Positions 1-8,968 of a stretch of 64,000 bases of DNA are shown here, piece by piece. The stretch spans positions 310,001 through 374,000 of the forward strand of contig NZ_SDHZ01000001.1 in the NCBI RefSeq assembly GCF_004118675.1. Reading direction: 5' to 3'. Within the stretch, counting starts at the first letter, position 1; each line of letters starts with the position of its first letter. The notes under the pieces were generated by a model. It was given only the letters and a program-made list of their open reading frames with translations, searched no databases and was not told where the DNA came from. This DNA is from Filimonas effusa. Its GTDB lineage: Bacteria; Bacteroidota; Bacteroidia; Chitinophagales; Chitinophagaceae. Position numbers and translations under genes: made by a program.

Positions 1-664
1 TGTCCCAGCGGTTGATACGTCGTAACAGCCTGATATCGCCTAAAGCAAACAGGTTGTCATATTCTTCGATCCCTGTTTTGTAAATACCGCTTACCTGTAA
101 CCGCCGCCAGCTGGTTCGCCCCGTTTCAGGCGAAATAAAATAAACTTTAACTGAATCGTTAACCTTGATATTAAGCTGGTTGGCAGTAGTGAGGGAAATA
201 ACGATCTGCTTGCTGTAAACACTATCCTTGAAATCAGGCCACCTGCCGGCGGTTAAAAAAGGCGCAAGATTGTCAAATGCATAAGAACTGTCTACCCCCT
301 TGAATAAAACCCCTTCAATCTCCTGCTCCTTGTCAATTACAGCCGATTTGGTGGCAAAAGCCTGCACCTGCTTTACGCCGGGCGTTTGTCGCAATAACTG
401 TAATACCGTATCGTTCTGCCGTAGCGGCGTTTCCTCCGCTACCAGCGCTTTGTACGATTCAAACTGCTGCACTCGCACATGTCCCCAGAAACTGAAAACC
501 TTCTGGCTAACCGTACGCTGAAAACCATTCACAAAGGCCAGCGTAATGATCATGGCCGCAACACTTAAAGCCGTAGCGGCAGTGGCCAGGCGTATGATGA
601 ACCTGGAAAAAGAACGTTGCCTGTTGAAAGCAATGCGTCGTGCTATGAAAACCGGTATATTCAT
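1..664 (-). CDS. FtsX-like ABC transporter permease, partial
   Basis: The open frame runs from an ATG at 664 (minus strand) off the left edge, so only the first ~221 residues are visible. It starts MNIPVFIARRIAF, a basic stretch followed by a hydrophobic segment at about residues 20-45 (ATAALSVAAMIITLAF). A long soluble extracytoplasmic region follows, with LFKGVD and the IVISLTTANQL motif. This is the layout of the MacB/LolC/LolE family: one N-terminal membrane helix, then the periplasmic core domain, with the remaining helices beyond the window. The family moves lipoproteins or other substrates across or out of the inner membrane with a separate ATPase, which is not seen here. It is divergent from the DUF5103 gene, with 87 bp between the two starts. 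LolC/E versus a generic FtsX-like permease cannot be decided from this part. Confidence 0.8.
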   Translation of the reverse strand, partial: MNIPVFIARRIAFNRQRSFSRFIIRLATAATALSVAAMIITLAFVNGFQRTVSQKVFSFWGHVRVQQFESYKALVAEETPLRQNDTVLQLLRQTPGVKQVQAFATKSAVIDKEQEIEGVLFKGVDSSYAFDNLAPFLTAGRWPDFKDSVYSKQIVISLTTANQLNIKVNDSVKVYFISPETGRTSWRRLQVSGIYKTGIEEYDNLFALGDIRLLRRINRWD

Positions 665-675
665 TTTTGAAGTGC

Positions 676-706
676 TAAAACTACACTCCGTTACGCACCC
701 CGCAAA
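676..706 (-). promoter_or_regulatory. Predicted Bacteroidota promoter of the FtsX-like permease
   Basis: Read on the minus strand, TTTG (703-706) is followed after 19 nt by TAGTTTTA (676-683), close to the phylum's -33 TTTG / -7 TAnnTTTG consensus. The predicted start lies near 670, only a few nt before the ATG at 664, so the message would be almost leaderless. Pattern match only. Confidence 0.4.
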
Positions 707-751
707 AAGAAAGTCACAGTATTGTCGTAGGTTTATCTCAAAATTGTACAC

Positions 752-2077
752 ATGAGGTTTCTTTTTCTGACGCTGGGATTATGGACCATCTGCGCTTCTT
801 CATATGCACAACGTGAACCCGATAAAATCTATCACGCTAATATCGGAAGCGTACAGCTGTTCCCCACCGGCAACCAGTACAATTACCCCATCATCACATT
901 AGGCTCCGTTGGTGGCCTCGAACTGCATTTCGATGACCTCGACAACTACGTTAAAAACTATAACTATACCTACCAGCTCTGTAATGCCGATTGGACGCCC
1001 GTTAACCTCAGCACATTCGACTATATCCAGGGCTTCACTCAAAACAGGCTCACTCAGTTCCGTAATTCTTCTATAGCCACTACAAGATATATTCACTACC
1101 AGGTGAACCTGCCCGAACGCAATTGTATGCCCTCAAAAAGTGGTAACTACCTGCTTAAGGTCTACCTGAATGGCGATACCAGCCAGTTGGCCTTTACGCG
1201 CCGCATCCTCATCGCCGAAAGCGGGGTCACCATAGCGGCTGCTATTCAGCAGCCTTTTGATGCCACAAAAGCACGCACGCATCATAAACTCCAGTTTACC
1301 GTCGATAAAACACAGCTCAATGTACTGAACCCCGCACAACAACTGCAGGTGGTAGCATTACAAAACTTCCGCTGGGATAACGCCGTCACAGGAAAACAAC
1401 CCATGTTCATGCGCGGAAATCTCTTCGAATACAATGGAGAACGTGACTTCCTCTTCCCCGCAGGAAAAGAATACCGCTGGGCCGATCTGGGTAGCTTCCG
1501 CTTCCTGAGCGAACGCATGGATAGATACGATCTCAAACAACTCCCCTTCGAAATATGGCTGAAGCCCGACGGCGAATGGACGCAATCACGTTACCTCTAT
1601 TACGCCGACCTTAACGGCTTCTCCGAAACAAGAACTACCGATAATATCAACCCCTGGTGGCAAGGCGACTATGCTTACATTAATTTTATCTATGTTCCTG
1701 CTGCGCGTAAACCCATCCCCAATAAAGAGCTCTATATAGGTGGACAATTCTCCCAATATAAATACACCGACCAATACCGCATGATCTTCAATGACCAGAT
1801 AGGCGCCTATGAAAAAAGATTACTGTTGAAACAAGGCTACTATACCTACGCCTATTTTACGCCTGTATCCGCATCGCCCCAAATGGCAATACCAAATACA
1901 CAGGCAACAGGGAATACACCGCAGCTCCCGGGCGAAACAACTTTCACCGACGGTAATTATTGGGAAACCGAAGACGATTACACCATTCTCGTATACTACC
2001 GCGCCTTCAGCGATCGCTACGATCGCCTCGTAGGTCTTGCCACCATAAATAGCCGCGCCTCCAGGATAAAAGAGTAA
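752..2077 (+). CDS. DUF5103 family protein (T9SS plug-like)
   Basis: 441 residues starting at an ATG, with a signal peptide ending near residue 19 (CASSYAQ). The mature protein is a beta-rich DUF5103 protein. An N-terminal domain carries LQLFPTGNQYNYPI-like and LHFDDL motifs. A C-terminal part carries RYLYYADLNGF and a late EDDYTILVYYR segment. The family is found almost only in Bacteroidota and is now described as the plug that occludes the SprA translocon of the type IX secretion system; that function is family knowledge. Length is normal for the family. Two proteins in this window (GH98 and the CHU_C protein) carry T9SS-type C-terminal domains, so such a pathway is expected. It appears to be monocistronic and is followed by the SRP RNA promoter. 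Confidence 0.82.
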   Translation: MRFLFLTLGLWTICASSYAQREPDKIYHANIGSVQLFPTGNQYNYPIITLGSVGGLELHFDDLDNYVKNYNYTYQLCNADWTPVNLSTFDYIQGFTQNRLTQFRNSSIATTRYIHYQVNLPERNCMPSKSGNYLLKVYLNGDTSQLAFTRRILIAESGVTIAAAIQQPFDATKARTHHKLQFTVDKTQLNVLNPAQQLQVVALQNFRWDNAVTGKQPMFMRGNLFEYNGERDFLFPAGKEYRWADLGSFRFLSERMDRYDLKQLPFEIWLKPDGEWTQSRYLYYADLNGFSETRTTDNINPWWQGDYAYINFIYVPAARKPIPNKELYIGGQFSQYKYTDQYRMIFNDQIGAYEKRLLLKQGYYTYAYFTPVSASPQMAIPNTQATGNTPQLPGETTFTDGNYWETEDDYTILVYYRAFSDRYDRLVGLATINSRASRIKE

Positions 2078-2109
2078 TTTTTACACTTAAATTCTATTCC
2101 ACAGCAACT

Positions 2110-2141
2110 TTTGTTTTTTAAAAAACATTCCCATACTTTTG
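2110..2141 (+). promoter_or_regulatory. Promoter of the SRP RNA
   Basis: TTTG at 2110-2113, 20 nt spacer, then TACTTTTG at 2134-2141, a full match to the Bacteroidota consensus (TTTG / TAnnTTTG). The first base of the RNA stem (2147) lies 6 nt after the -7 box, as expected for a transcription start. Confidence 0.75.
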
Positions 2142-2146
2142 CACCC

Positions 2147-2239
2147 GGCAGGTCTTACACGACCAGCTCCTGCTGAATCCCCCAGGACCGGAAGGTAGCA
2201 AGGGTAGGTGGTTGAGCGGTGCGATGTAATAAGCCTGCC
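2147..2239 (+). ncRNA. ffs: Small bacterial signal recognition particle RNA (4.5S-type)
   Basis: The SRP domain IV signature CAGGACCGGAAGGTAGCA lies at 2182-2199 in a loop flanked by pairing arms. The ends close as GGCAGG (2147-2152) with CCTGCC (2234-2239), followed at once by a run of T that can terminate transcription. Length (~93 nt) fits the small Alu-less bacterial form. The RNA binds Ffh and targets nascent membrane and secreted proteins to the Sec translocon. It has its own promoter just upstream. The frame running through it toward the aldolase gene is not coding. Confidence 0.92.
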
Positions 2240-2326
2240 TTTTTTTCTCCCCCTAACCCCCTGAAGGGGGCGCTCAAAAAATTCAGGGTTTATAAACTTG
2301 AAAAAATCCCATTCGGGCTAGGCTTT

Positions 2327-2977
2327 ATGAAATTCTTTATCGACACAGCGAACCTCGCACAAATCAAAGAAGCAAACGATCTTGGTATATTGGATGGTGT
2401 TACAACCAATCCTTCCTTAATGGCTAAAGAAGGCATTAAAGGAAACGATGCTATCCTTAACCATTATAAAACCATCTGTGAGTTGGTAGACGGTGATATC
2501 AGCGCCGAAGTATTATCTACAGATTTCGAAAGCATTATCGAAGAAGGCAAGAAACTTGCCGCTATTCACCCAAATATCGTAGTTAAAGTTCCGATGATCA
2601 AAGACGGTGTGAAAGCCATCAAATGGTTTACCGACAACGGCATCAGAACAAACTGTACTTTGATCTTCTCTGCAGGTCAGGCAATCCTCGCCGCTAAAGC
2701 CGGCGCTACTTACGTTTCTCCTTTCCTCGGTCGTATCGATGACAGCGGTTGGGATGGCGTTCAACTCATCGAACAAATCGCAAACATCTTCGCTATTCAG
2801 GGCTTTAAAACCGAGATCCTCGCAGCTTCTATCCGTAACGCAAACCACATCATCCGTTGCGCAGAAGCAGGTGCCCACGTTTGCACTTGCCCGCTCGACT
2901 CTATCCTCGGCCTCCTGAAACATCCTTTGACCGATATTGGCCTCGCCAAGTTCCTCGAGGATGCTAAAAAAATGTAG
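2327..2977 (+). CDS. fsa: Fructose-6-phosphate aldolase / small transaldolase
   Basis: 216 residues from the ATG at 2327 ([15 protein letters not shown]). The frame is open further upstream only because it runs through the SRP RNA. It is a complete single-domain TIM barrel of the FSA/TalC/MipB subfamily, which is about 215-220 residues long. Visible motifs are the N-terminal FFIDTA strand, GVTTNPS at residues 24-30, the Schiff-base lysine in VVKVPM (Lys87), [17 protein letters not shown] and the late [10 protein letters not shown]. Members cleave fructose 6-phosphate to dihydroxyacetone and glyceraldehyde 3-phosphate, or act as transaldolases in the pentose phosphate pathway. Sequence alone does not separate the two activities. 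Xylose catabolism feeds the pentose phosphate pathway, but this gene is 14 kb from the xylan genes and has its own terminator, so it is probably housekeeping. Confidence 0.93.
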   Translation: MKFFIDTANLAQIKEANDLGILDGVTTNPSLMAKEGIKGNDAILNHYKTICELVDGDISAEVLSTDFESIIEEGKKLAAIHPNIVVKVPMIKDGVKAIKWFTDNGIRTNCTLIFSAGQAILAAKAGATYVSPFLGRIDDSGWDGVQLIEQIANIFAIQGFKTEILAASIRNANHIIRCAEAGAHVCTCPLDSILGLLKHPLTDIGLAKFLEDAKKM

Positions 2978-3002
2978 TTTACAATTGTACCAATAGCAAT
3001 CC

Positions 3003-3037
3003 AAGGGTACTTCCTTCCGGGAGTACCCTTATTTTTT
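3003..3037 (+). terminator. Rho-independent terminator after the aldolase gene
   Basis: The stem AAGGGTACTTCC / GGGAGTACCCTT (12 bp with one wobble) has a TTCC loop and is followed by ATTTTTT. It lies 26 nt after the stop codon. Confidence 0.88.
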
Positions 3038-3087
3038 GAAATAAAAATAACGCCGGGTGCATTCCTATGCTCTGGTTCATACCAATG

Positions 3088-3510
3088 CTATTGCTTCTTC
3101 TTCCGGTACTCCCGCAATACCTCTTCCTCGGTCTTTAACACCCCGCTGTCTTCCTTCTTCTTGATATAAATACGAACCGAACGCACTAACGCAGGATTAG
3201 CCTTTAAAGTAGCCGTAATATCCACATACTCCCCTTTAAAGCTGGTATCTATGATAATACTGTTACCATCCCATTTCCCCGCATTGGCTTTAAAATCAAC
3301 ATCCTTGCTGCTCAGCGGCCGCCAGCGCCCGTTACTGAGCTTGGCGTCAACGTTGATATAGTTATACACCTGCTTTTTAAGACTGTCTGTGTAAAGATGA
3401 AAATAAATGCTGTCAACTACAGCAGGCGCCTCCTGGCTCCTGGCCTTTGATCCGCTCGCCATTATAGCCAACAAGAAGAGAACGGGTAAGAATGGTAATT
3501 TTTTTTGCAT
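3088..3510 (-). CDS. Small secreted protein, unknown function
   Basis: 140 residues, with an N-terminal signal peptide (hydrophobic LPFLPVLFLLAIMASG, likely cleaved near residue 25). The mature part is about 115 residues and rich in beta strand, with VDITATLKANPALVRSVRIY followed by a lysine-rich tail ending EYRKKKQ. I do not recognise a named family; it looks like a small beta-sandwich secreted to the periplasm or cell surface. A TAGCTTTG -7-like box on the minus strand (3527-3534) lies just upstream, though without a clear -33. It is read in the same direction as the neighbouring tetratricopeptide gene, 70 bp away. There is no context hint to function. Confidence 0.7.
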   Translation of the reverse strand: MQKKLPFLPVLFLLAIMASGSKARSQEAPAVVDSIYFHLYTDSLKKQVYNYINVDAKLSNGRWRPLSSKDVDFKANAGKWDGNSIIIDTSFKGEYVDITATLKANPALVRSVRIYIKKKEDSGVLKTEEEVLREYRKKKQ

Positions 3511-3580
3511 AGCTATCCTTCTCCCGCAAAGCTAACGCCATATCCCTGTTTCTCCCCGGAATTAACATTTTACCACCGGC

Positions 3581-4273
3581 TCACGGCTTTGGGATGCGCT
3601 GGATCGGGCCATCATGCTTAGGCTCCATAGAACCCATCCGGACGCCTCCCAGGTAATAACCGTCTCTGTACTGGTCGACAAAGCTTTTACGGTTGAAAAA
3701 GCGGGCTCTATTCAAAAAACGCTGGCAAATAGCATCGTTCTCGGCATTGCGTAAACCTGCAAAGGCCTGCTGCAAAGAATCTGCTACTTCGGTTCGCTCT
3801 CCGCCAAGTAAGAGCTTGGCCGTTGCAGTCGTAGAAAGTATCTGTATCCGCGTTGTGGTATCTCTGGTGTCCAAAAGCGCTGCAGTGGATGCATCGAGAG
3901 CTGCTTTATAATCTGCGCGCGATTTTTCCGTCAATCCTTGTATTTCAAAAAGCGCTCCGCGGAACAGTAAAAGCCATGCAGTCTTTTTTTTGCTGATCAT
4001 TTTACTTAAAGCAATAATGGAGCTATCATACTGTCTGGCCCTCGCCAGTATGCGCGCTTGTGTATATAAAGCGCACTCATTTGATTTATCTAATGCCAGT
4101 ATGCGCGAGATATAACGCCTCTCATTGAAATAATCAGGCTCACTTTCGCCAATATGGCTATTGAGGGCAATTGTCAGACTGTCTGAAAGTTTACTTACTT
4201 TTTCCTGTACACTGCGCTGTGCATAGGAACTGATCAATATAAGGCTGAGGCCAAGGGTGTAGATTAGTTTCAT
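3581..4273 (-). CDS. Secreted protein with tetratricopeptide-like repeats
   Basis: 230 residues starting at an ATG, with a signal peptide (LIYTLGLSLILISSYAQ, cleavage near residue 19). Residues ~55-135 form helical pairs typical of TPR units, for example ILALDKSNECALYTQARILARA, then QYDSSIIALSKMI, then RADYKAALDASTAAL. A C-terminal ~60 residues with repeated basic and aromatic residues follows. TPR proteins are scaffolds for protein contacts; no catalytic motif is seen. A TATATTTG -7-like box (4300-4307, minus) sits ~27 nt upstream of the start. It is probably exported to the periplasm. Function unknown. Confidence 0.7.
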   Translation of the reverse strand: MKLIYTLGLSLILISSYAQRSVQEKVSKLSDSLTIALNSHIGESEPDYFNERRYISRILALDKSNECALYTQARILARARQYDSSIIALSKMISKKKTAWLLLFRGALFEIQGLTEKSRADYKAALDASTAALLDTRDTTTRIQILSTTATAKLLLGGERTEVADSLQQAFAGLRNAENDAICQRFLNRARFFNRKSFVDQYRDGYYLGGVRMGSMEPKHDGPIQRIPKP

Positions 4274-4457
4274 AGTCTTAAAAAGGTTAAGTAGTTGCTC
4301 AAATATAATCTTTTCCCCTATAGCCCATCGGCCTTCTTTGATGAACTATCGGTATCCCCCCTTCACTGGTCTATTTCTTACATCATCCTACACACTATTC
4401 CCGTTACTTTAGGAAGTATTCTTCTGATCAACTGTTGGTTTCCCCTGTTTTTCCTAC

Positions 4458-6422
4458 ATGCTGCTTAAAAAAATGACAACGAAGAGCTTATATAGTGTTT
4501 CCCGTTCTGCCGCCTGCTGGCTGATCCTCCTTTTACTGGCCGTAACACAGCGCGCCACAGCCCAGCTTTGCACCGGTAGCCTCGGCGATCCTGTAGTGAG
4601 TATTGATTTCGGCGCCGGTACGGCCACCTTTGCCGGCGCCCTTCCTTCGGGAACTACCAACTATACCTATGTGGCGCAAAGCTTCCCCAACGACGGCTAC
4701 TATACGGTCGAAAATACTACCGCCGGCGCAGGATCTGTCTGGTGGTCCACGACCGACCATACCGGCAACACAGGCGGTTATATGATGGTGGTCAACGCCT
4801 CCACTTCTGTAACGGACTACTTCTACAAGAAAGCAGTGACCGGCCTCTGCGGCGGCACTACCTACGAATTCGCCGCATGGGTCGTAAACCTGCTGCGCTC
4901 TTCCGACAATAACCCGCCCAATGTTACCTTCTCCATCCTCACTCCCGATGAATCCACGGTGATCCAGTCTTATAGTACAGGCTCCATTCCCCGTACCAGC
5001 AGCGGCCCCGTATGGAAACAGTTCGGCTTTTTCTTTACCACGCCCGCAGGCGTCTCCGATGTGGTCATCAAAATAAGTAATAGCAGCCCCGGTGGCGCGC
5101 CCGCTAATGACCTGGCGCTCGACGACATTACCTTCCGCCCATGTGGCCCATCTGTTAACATCGCCATTGCAGACGGAACCACCACAAAAAGGATCTGCAA
5201 AACAGACAACAGCACCTTTCAGTTCTCCGGCACTGTTTCTCCGCCCTATACCGATCCCGCTTATCAGTGGCAGCTAAGTATCGATGGTGGTACAAGCTGG
5301 ACAGATATCTCCGGCGCAACCACAACGTCCTACACCCGCTCCCCAACCGGCGCAGGCACATTCCTCTACCGCCTGGTAACCGCGCAATCCACGAATATTG
5401 GTTCCGCCTCCTGTCGCGTCGCTTCAACTCCCATCTCTATCACCGTATTGGATAATCCCGATACCGAAGCCGCTTCCAATAACCCGGCATGTGAAGGCGA
5501 AACCCTGAACTTAACTTCCGCCAGCGGAGCCGCATCCTATAGTTGGACAGGCCCCAACGGCTTCACCAGCGCCAGCCAGAATCCCACGATCAGCGACATT
5601 ACAACCGCCGTCAACGGCACCTACACCATTGCAATAACCACCACGGAAGGATGCGCCAATACCGGCACCGTTACCATAGCCGTCAATAAAAAGCCGGTAG
5701 CAAGTGCCGGCGCCGATATAGGCATCTGTGAAGGCAGTTCCACCTTGCTGCAGGGCTCCGGCGGCACCAGCTACGAATGGACGCCCGCAACAGGTCTCTC
5801 TGCTACAAATACAGCCACAACAACGGCAAATCCTACCGATTCTACCACCTACACCCTTACCGTCAGCAATGGCCTTTGTACCGATAAAGATGACGTGAAT
5901 GTTTTTGTTTGGAAAAAGCCTGCTGTAAATGCCGGCGCCGATCAGCGCGACTATGAGGGTACTGTTTTCCAGCTATCCGGCACCGCATCGGGTACCGATG
6001 TTACTTATTACTGGTCGCCACCTTATAATATCAGCAATACCGCCGCACTTTCCCCCACAGTCTGGCCGGTTGTCGATACCACTTATGTGCTGCACGTTAC
6101 CTCTCCCTATGGCTGCGGAACGGTAACCGATGCGGTGTTCATCAAAGTCTATAAACGTGTCACCGTTCCTAACGCATTCTCTCCCAATGCCGATGGTAAC
6201 CATGATACCTGGGCCATCGATCAGTTGAATGTTTATCCCGAGGCCACATTGTCCGTCTTCAACCGTTACGGTCAGCGTGTGTTTTCCTGCCGGGGATACG
6301 ATAAGGAATGGGATGGAACCGCTAACGGTGTACAACTGCCCGCAGGTACCTACTACTACGTCATCGATCTTAAAACAGAATTGGGAGGCAAACTTTCCGG
6401 CTGGGTGCTGCTCATTCGCTAG
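4458..6422 (+). CDS. CHU_C (gliding-motility-type) surface protein with PKD-like domains
   Basis: 654 residues with a signal peptide ending near residue 36 (TQRATAQ). Residues ~40-235 form a jelly-roll-like domain (FAAWVVNLL, SDVVIKISNSSPGG, LALDDITFRPC). Immunoglobulin/PKD-like repeats follow: YQWQLSIDGGTSWTDI, CEGETLNLTSASGAASYSW, and CEGSSTLLQGSGGTSYEWTP with CTDKDDV. The last ~85 residues are the CHU_C / gliding-motility-associated C-terminal domain (VPNAFSPNADGNHDTW, VFNRYGQRVF, WDGTANG, GTYYYVID). That tail is the type-B sorting signal of the type IX secretion system, so the protein should be exported to the cell surface. The target is unknown; adhesion or matrix roles are usual for such proteins. 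It is not part of the sugar locus. Confidence 0.88.
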   Translation: MLLKKMTTKSLYSVSRSAACWLILLLLAVTQRATAQLCTGSLGDPVVSIDFGAGTATFAGALPSGTTNYTYVAQSFPNDGYYTVENTTAGAGSVWWSTTDHTGNTGGYMMVVNASTSVTDYFYKKAVTGLCGGTTYEFAAWVVNLLRSSDNNPPNVTFSILTPDESTVIQSYSTGSIPRTSSGPVWKQFGFFFTTPAGVSDVVIKISNSSPGGAPANDLALDDITFRPCGPSVNIAIADGTTTKRICKTDNSTFQFSGTVSPPYTDPAYQWQLSIDGGTSWTDISGATTTSYTRSPTGAGTFLYRLVTAQSTNIGSASCRVASTPISITVLDNPDTEAASNNPACEGETLNLTSASGAASYSWTGPNGFTSASQNPTISDITTAVNGTYTIAITTTEGCANTGTVTIAVNKKPVASAGADIGICEGSSTLLQGSGGTSYEWTPATGLSATNTATTTANPTDSTTYTLTVSNGLCTDKDDVNVFVWKKPAVNAGADQRDYEGTVFQLSGTASGTDVTYYWSPPYNISNTAALSPTVWPVVDTTYVLHVTSPYGCGTVTDAVFIKVYKRVTVPNAFSPNADGNHDTWAIDQLNVYPEATLSVFNRYGQRVFSCRGYDKEWDGTANGVQLPAGTYYYVIDLKTELGGKLSGWVLLIR

Positions 6423-6497
6423 TGATCCCTCCCCGGAATGTAGGGCAGCCGCTTAATGCCAACTACTGTATCTTTACGGAAACGCAAAGATATTACC

Positions 6498-7733
6498 ATG
6501 AGGAAACTAATGATGATGGCAGTGATACTGCTGGCAGTAGGGCAGGGAGTAATAGCGCAGGTACCTGTGAAAACCGGCATATGGCGCGCCCTCTTACATA
6601 GAGAAGACGGCAGGGACATTGTCTTCAACTACGAATTCTCCTGGAATAAAAACAAACCCGTTATCTATATCCTCAATGCAGAAGAACGGATGAAAGTTAC
6701 CGATATCATCCTGGCAGGTGATTCTGTTTTCGTTCAGATGCCTTTCTTTGAATCTTCATTCCGTGCACGCGTCTATAGCAAAGACAGCATCAGCGGCAAC
6801 TGGATCAAAGCAACCGCTACCAAATCGGTGGTGTTACCTTTTACCGCTTCTTCCCGTTATACAACCCGTTTTACGGCCGTAAAAGGTCCTGCAGCCACCA
6901 ATATCAGCGGCAAATGGGCTGTGCAACTCTATAAGCCCGGAAACGAGCCTTCTCCCGCAATTGGCGTGTTTACGCAGAAAAACAATAAGGTGACAGGTAG
7001 CCTTCTCACTCCTACAGGCGACTTCAGGTTCCTGGAAGGCATCGTTACCGGCGACTCCCTGGTGATGTCGGCTTTCGATGGCAGCCACGCACTGCTGTTC
7101 ACTGCTAAAGTCTCTAACCAGAAAATAGCTAACGGTATGTTATACAGCGGCGCCACAGGACAACAGCAATGGCAGGCGGTGGCTAACGATACCGCCACCT
7201 TACCCAATACCGCTGCCATGTACCTGAAAAGCGGCGAAGAAGGAAAACTAAACTTCCGCTTCAAAGATCTCAATGGCAAAGAGGTAGGCATTAACGACGA
7301 ACGTTTTAAAAACAAAGTCGTCGTTATACAGATCATGGGCTCCTGGTGCCCCAACTGCATGGATGAAACGGCATTCCTGAGCGACTATTACAAAAACAAC
7401 AAACAGCGTGGCGTGGAAATGATTGCCCTCGCATACGAATACACTACCGATGCCGAACGTTCTGCACGTTCACTGAATTCGTTTCAGCAACGCTTCAATA
7501 TCACCTATCCTGTTCTGAATACAGGCGTAGCGGTTACTGATCCGCAGCGTACCGAAAAAACATTGCCCCAGTTCACACCCATTAAAACCTTCCCAACATC
7601 TATCATCATCGATAAAAAAGGAAAAGTGAGGAAAGTGGATACAGGTTTTGTTGGTCCTGGTACCGGTTCTTATTACAATGAGTATAAAGCTGAATTTGAA
7701 AAGATGATCTCAGCGCTCCTGGCTGAGTCGTAA
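6498..7733 (+). CDS. TlpA-family thioredoxin-like protein, exported
   Basis: The ATG at 6498 starts 411 residues with a typical signal peptide (MRKLMMMAVILLAVGQG, then VIAQ). An upstream ATG at 6456 would add a non-signal-like 14 residues and is less likely. The N-terminal ~240 residues are an uncharacterised beta-rich domain found in many Bacteroidota TlpA proteins. The C-terminal ~140 residues are the thioredoxin fold of the AhpC/TSA-Redoxin type, with the redox motif WCPNC at about residue 283 and the cis-proline region KTFPTSIIIDKKG. Such proteins reduce disulfides in the periplasm. The gene is 75 bp downstream of the CHU_C gene (stop to ATG) and may be co-transcribed. It converges on the OsmC gene. 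Confidence 0.87.
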   Translation: MRKLMMMAVILLAVGQGVIAQVPVKTGIWRALLHREDGRDIVFNYEFSWNKNKPVIYILNAEERMKVTDIILAGDSVFVQMPFFESSFRARVYSKDSISGNWIKATATKSVVLPFTASSRYTTRFTAVKGPAATNISGKWAVQLYKPGNEPSPAIGVFTQKNNKVTGSLLTPTGDFRFLEGIVTGDSLVMSAFDGSHALLFTAKVSNQKIANGMLYSGATGQQQWQAVANDTATLPNTAAMYLKSGEEGKLNFRFKDLNGKEVGINDERFKNKVVVIQIMGSWCPNCMDETAFLSDYYKNNKQRGVEMIALAYEYTTDAERSARSLNSFQQRFNITYPVLNTGVAVTDPQRTEKTLPQFTPIKTFPTSIIIDKKGKVRKVDTGFVGPGTGSYYNEYKAEFEKMISALLAES

Positions 7734-7744
7734 AAAGAAAAAAA

Positions 7745-7852
7745 GAGGGCCTGCCATGTGACGCGGAGTGGTTTGTTGGTTCAGAAGAAAATAATTGTGA
7801 CTTTTTTAAGTGCAAGTAAAACAGAAAGGATAATCAGTGATGGCAGGGCCTC
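7745..7852. repeat. Long-loop inverted repeat between convergent genes
   Basis: GAGGGCCTGCCAT (7745-7757) is the reverse complement, with one mismatch, of ATGGCAGGGCCTC (7840-7852), with an 82-nt loop. It lies between the stops of the TlpA-like and OsmC genes and could fold as a bidirectional transcript end, but no clean T-run follows. Confidence 0.45.
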
Positions 7853-7911
7853 GATAAAACAATGAACTAATGGAGCGCTTAAGCCCGCTCCCGGCGAGAA
7901 CTCATGTATAT

Positions 7912-8379
7912 CTACAGATTTTTAATACCTGCTGCGCTTACGCTCGGAAGTGTAACAACAGGTCGGAATACTATTGTCGATTTTATGGATGCTGATATAA
8001 GACAAGCCGCTTCTGACTTATGCAGGATCTGCTCTGCCAGTTCTTTCTGAGCTTCATCTTTGATGATCACCACAGGCGAAAGTATAATCTCACTGATCAT
8101 ATACTTGCCGTCTGTCATTTCAAGCTTGGCGGAAGAGTAAGAATTGAAAGACACAAAGTCCAGCTTCTTATGTTCTGCTATCGCAAGAAAGGTTGTCATC
8201 AGGCAACTATTGACGGCAGCAGCAAACAAATGTTCAGGTGACCATATTCCTTCCATTCCTTTAGGAAATTCCGGAGGGGTAGCAACCTCTATCGTTGTAT
8301 CCAGAACAGAGGAACTCAATGTCCCTTTTCTATCTCTGTCCCAGCATACAGATACATCGTATGAATGTTCTACCGCCAT
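7912..8379 (-). CDS. OsmC/Ohr family protein
   Basis: 155 residues from an ATG, matching the family length. The sequence has the OsmC layout: an N-terminal strand region, PEFPKGMEGIWSPEHLFAAAVNSCLM with the first conserved cysteine (Cys59), and a second cysteine in EAACLISASI (Cys126). OsmC/Ohr proteins use this cysteine pair to reduce organic hydroperoxides in the cytoplasm. The FPKG and SPEHLFAAAVNSC stretches fit the OsmC branch better than Ohr, but the subtype is not certain. It is monocistronic and convergent with the TlpA-like gene, and no oxidative-stress regulator is adjacent. Confidence 0.9.
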   Translation of the reverse strand: MAVEHSYDVSVCWDRDRKGTLSSSVLDTTIEVATPPEFPKGMEGIWSPEHLFAAAVNSCLMTTFLAIAEHKKLDFVSFNSYSSAKLEMTDGKYMISEIILSPVVIIKDEAQKELAEQILHKSEAACLISASIKSTIVFRPVVTLPSVSAAGIKNL

Positions 8380-8968
8380 AATGCTTGTTTAAATTTCTAC
8401 CTCAAAAATGGGACGGTATTCAGGGATATTCTATGATAAAAGTCACCAAAACATAAATAGTTATCATTGCCTGCTTTTCGCTCCCCATCAACTTATCAGC
8501 ATTTTGTGTCTCGATTCTTTTGGAAAAATTATAAACTAAAATATGTTTTGCTGAGTTTGTTTGTGATGATAAATCCGATAACTGGTTGATTATTATGGTA
8601 AAACCGTGTATGGTGTTGCCTGTGGCCTCCGCTGGTTGTCTACCTGTTTTTTGGTATCCCTTAATTAAGGCGAGTGCAGATGAATGAAAGGCGAACGTTG
8701 TTAACTCCGCGAGGATTTTGTTTTCATTAACGAACGTTTCAACAAAAATGGATCGAAAAAAAGAAAATAATTTTTCCTGCTGGTTAGTACTTATCTCCTT
8801 TTTATCACTCTTAGCCTGGTAATTGAGACTTTGACTTTTTAAAAGAAGTAACCGAACAGCATTGCGGGCAGAACGGTTACTCTTTCATACTTGGCTTAAT
8901 TACTTTAACTGCTGCCTCCGGTACACCAGGACAACAACAAAATTGTAAACCAAAACGTACGCAAAATT
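8380..8968. other. 589-bp intergenic region between OsmC and SusC
   Basis: No gene is seen. It is AT-rich and contains one promoter-like element (8519-8549). The long untranslated stretch before the SusC ATG has no recognisable riboswitch or attenuator fold that I can see by eye. Confidence 0.5.
8519..8549 (+). promoter_or_regulatory. Candidate promoter upstream of the first SusC
   Basis: TTTG (8519-8522), 19 nt, then TATGTTTT (8542-8549), close to the Bacteroidota sigma-A consensus. It lies ~420 nt before the SusC ATG, so it would give a long leader. An STN-type SusC would also be expected to have an ECF-sigma promoter nearer the gene, which I could not identify. Confidence 0.3.

Noticed and set aside
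2219-2326. Upstream extension of the aldolase reading frame
   Set aside because: It runs through the 3' arm of the SRP RNA and its T-run, and the conserved protein starts with MKFFIDTA at 2327.
2513-3004. 163-codon frame opposite the aldolase gene
   Set aside because: Pure antisense shadow of a conserved gene, with no known family features.
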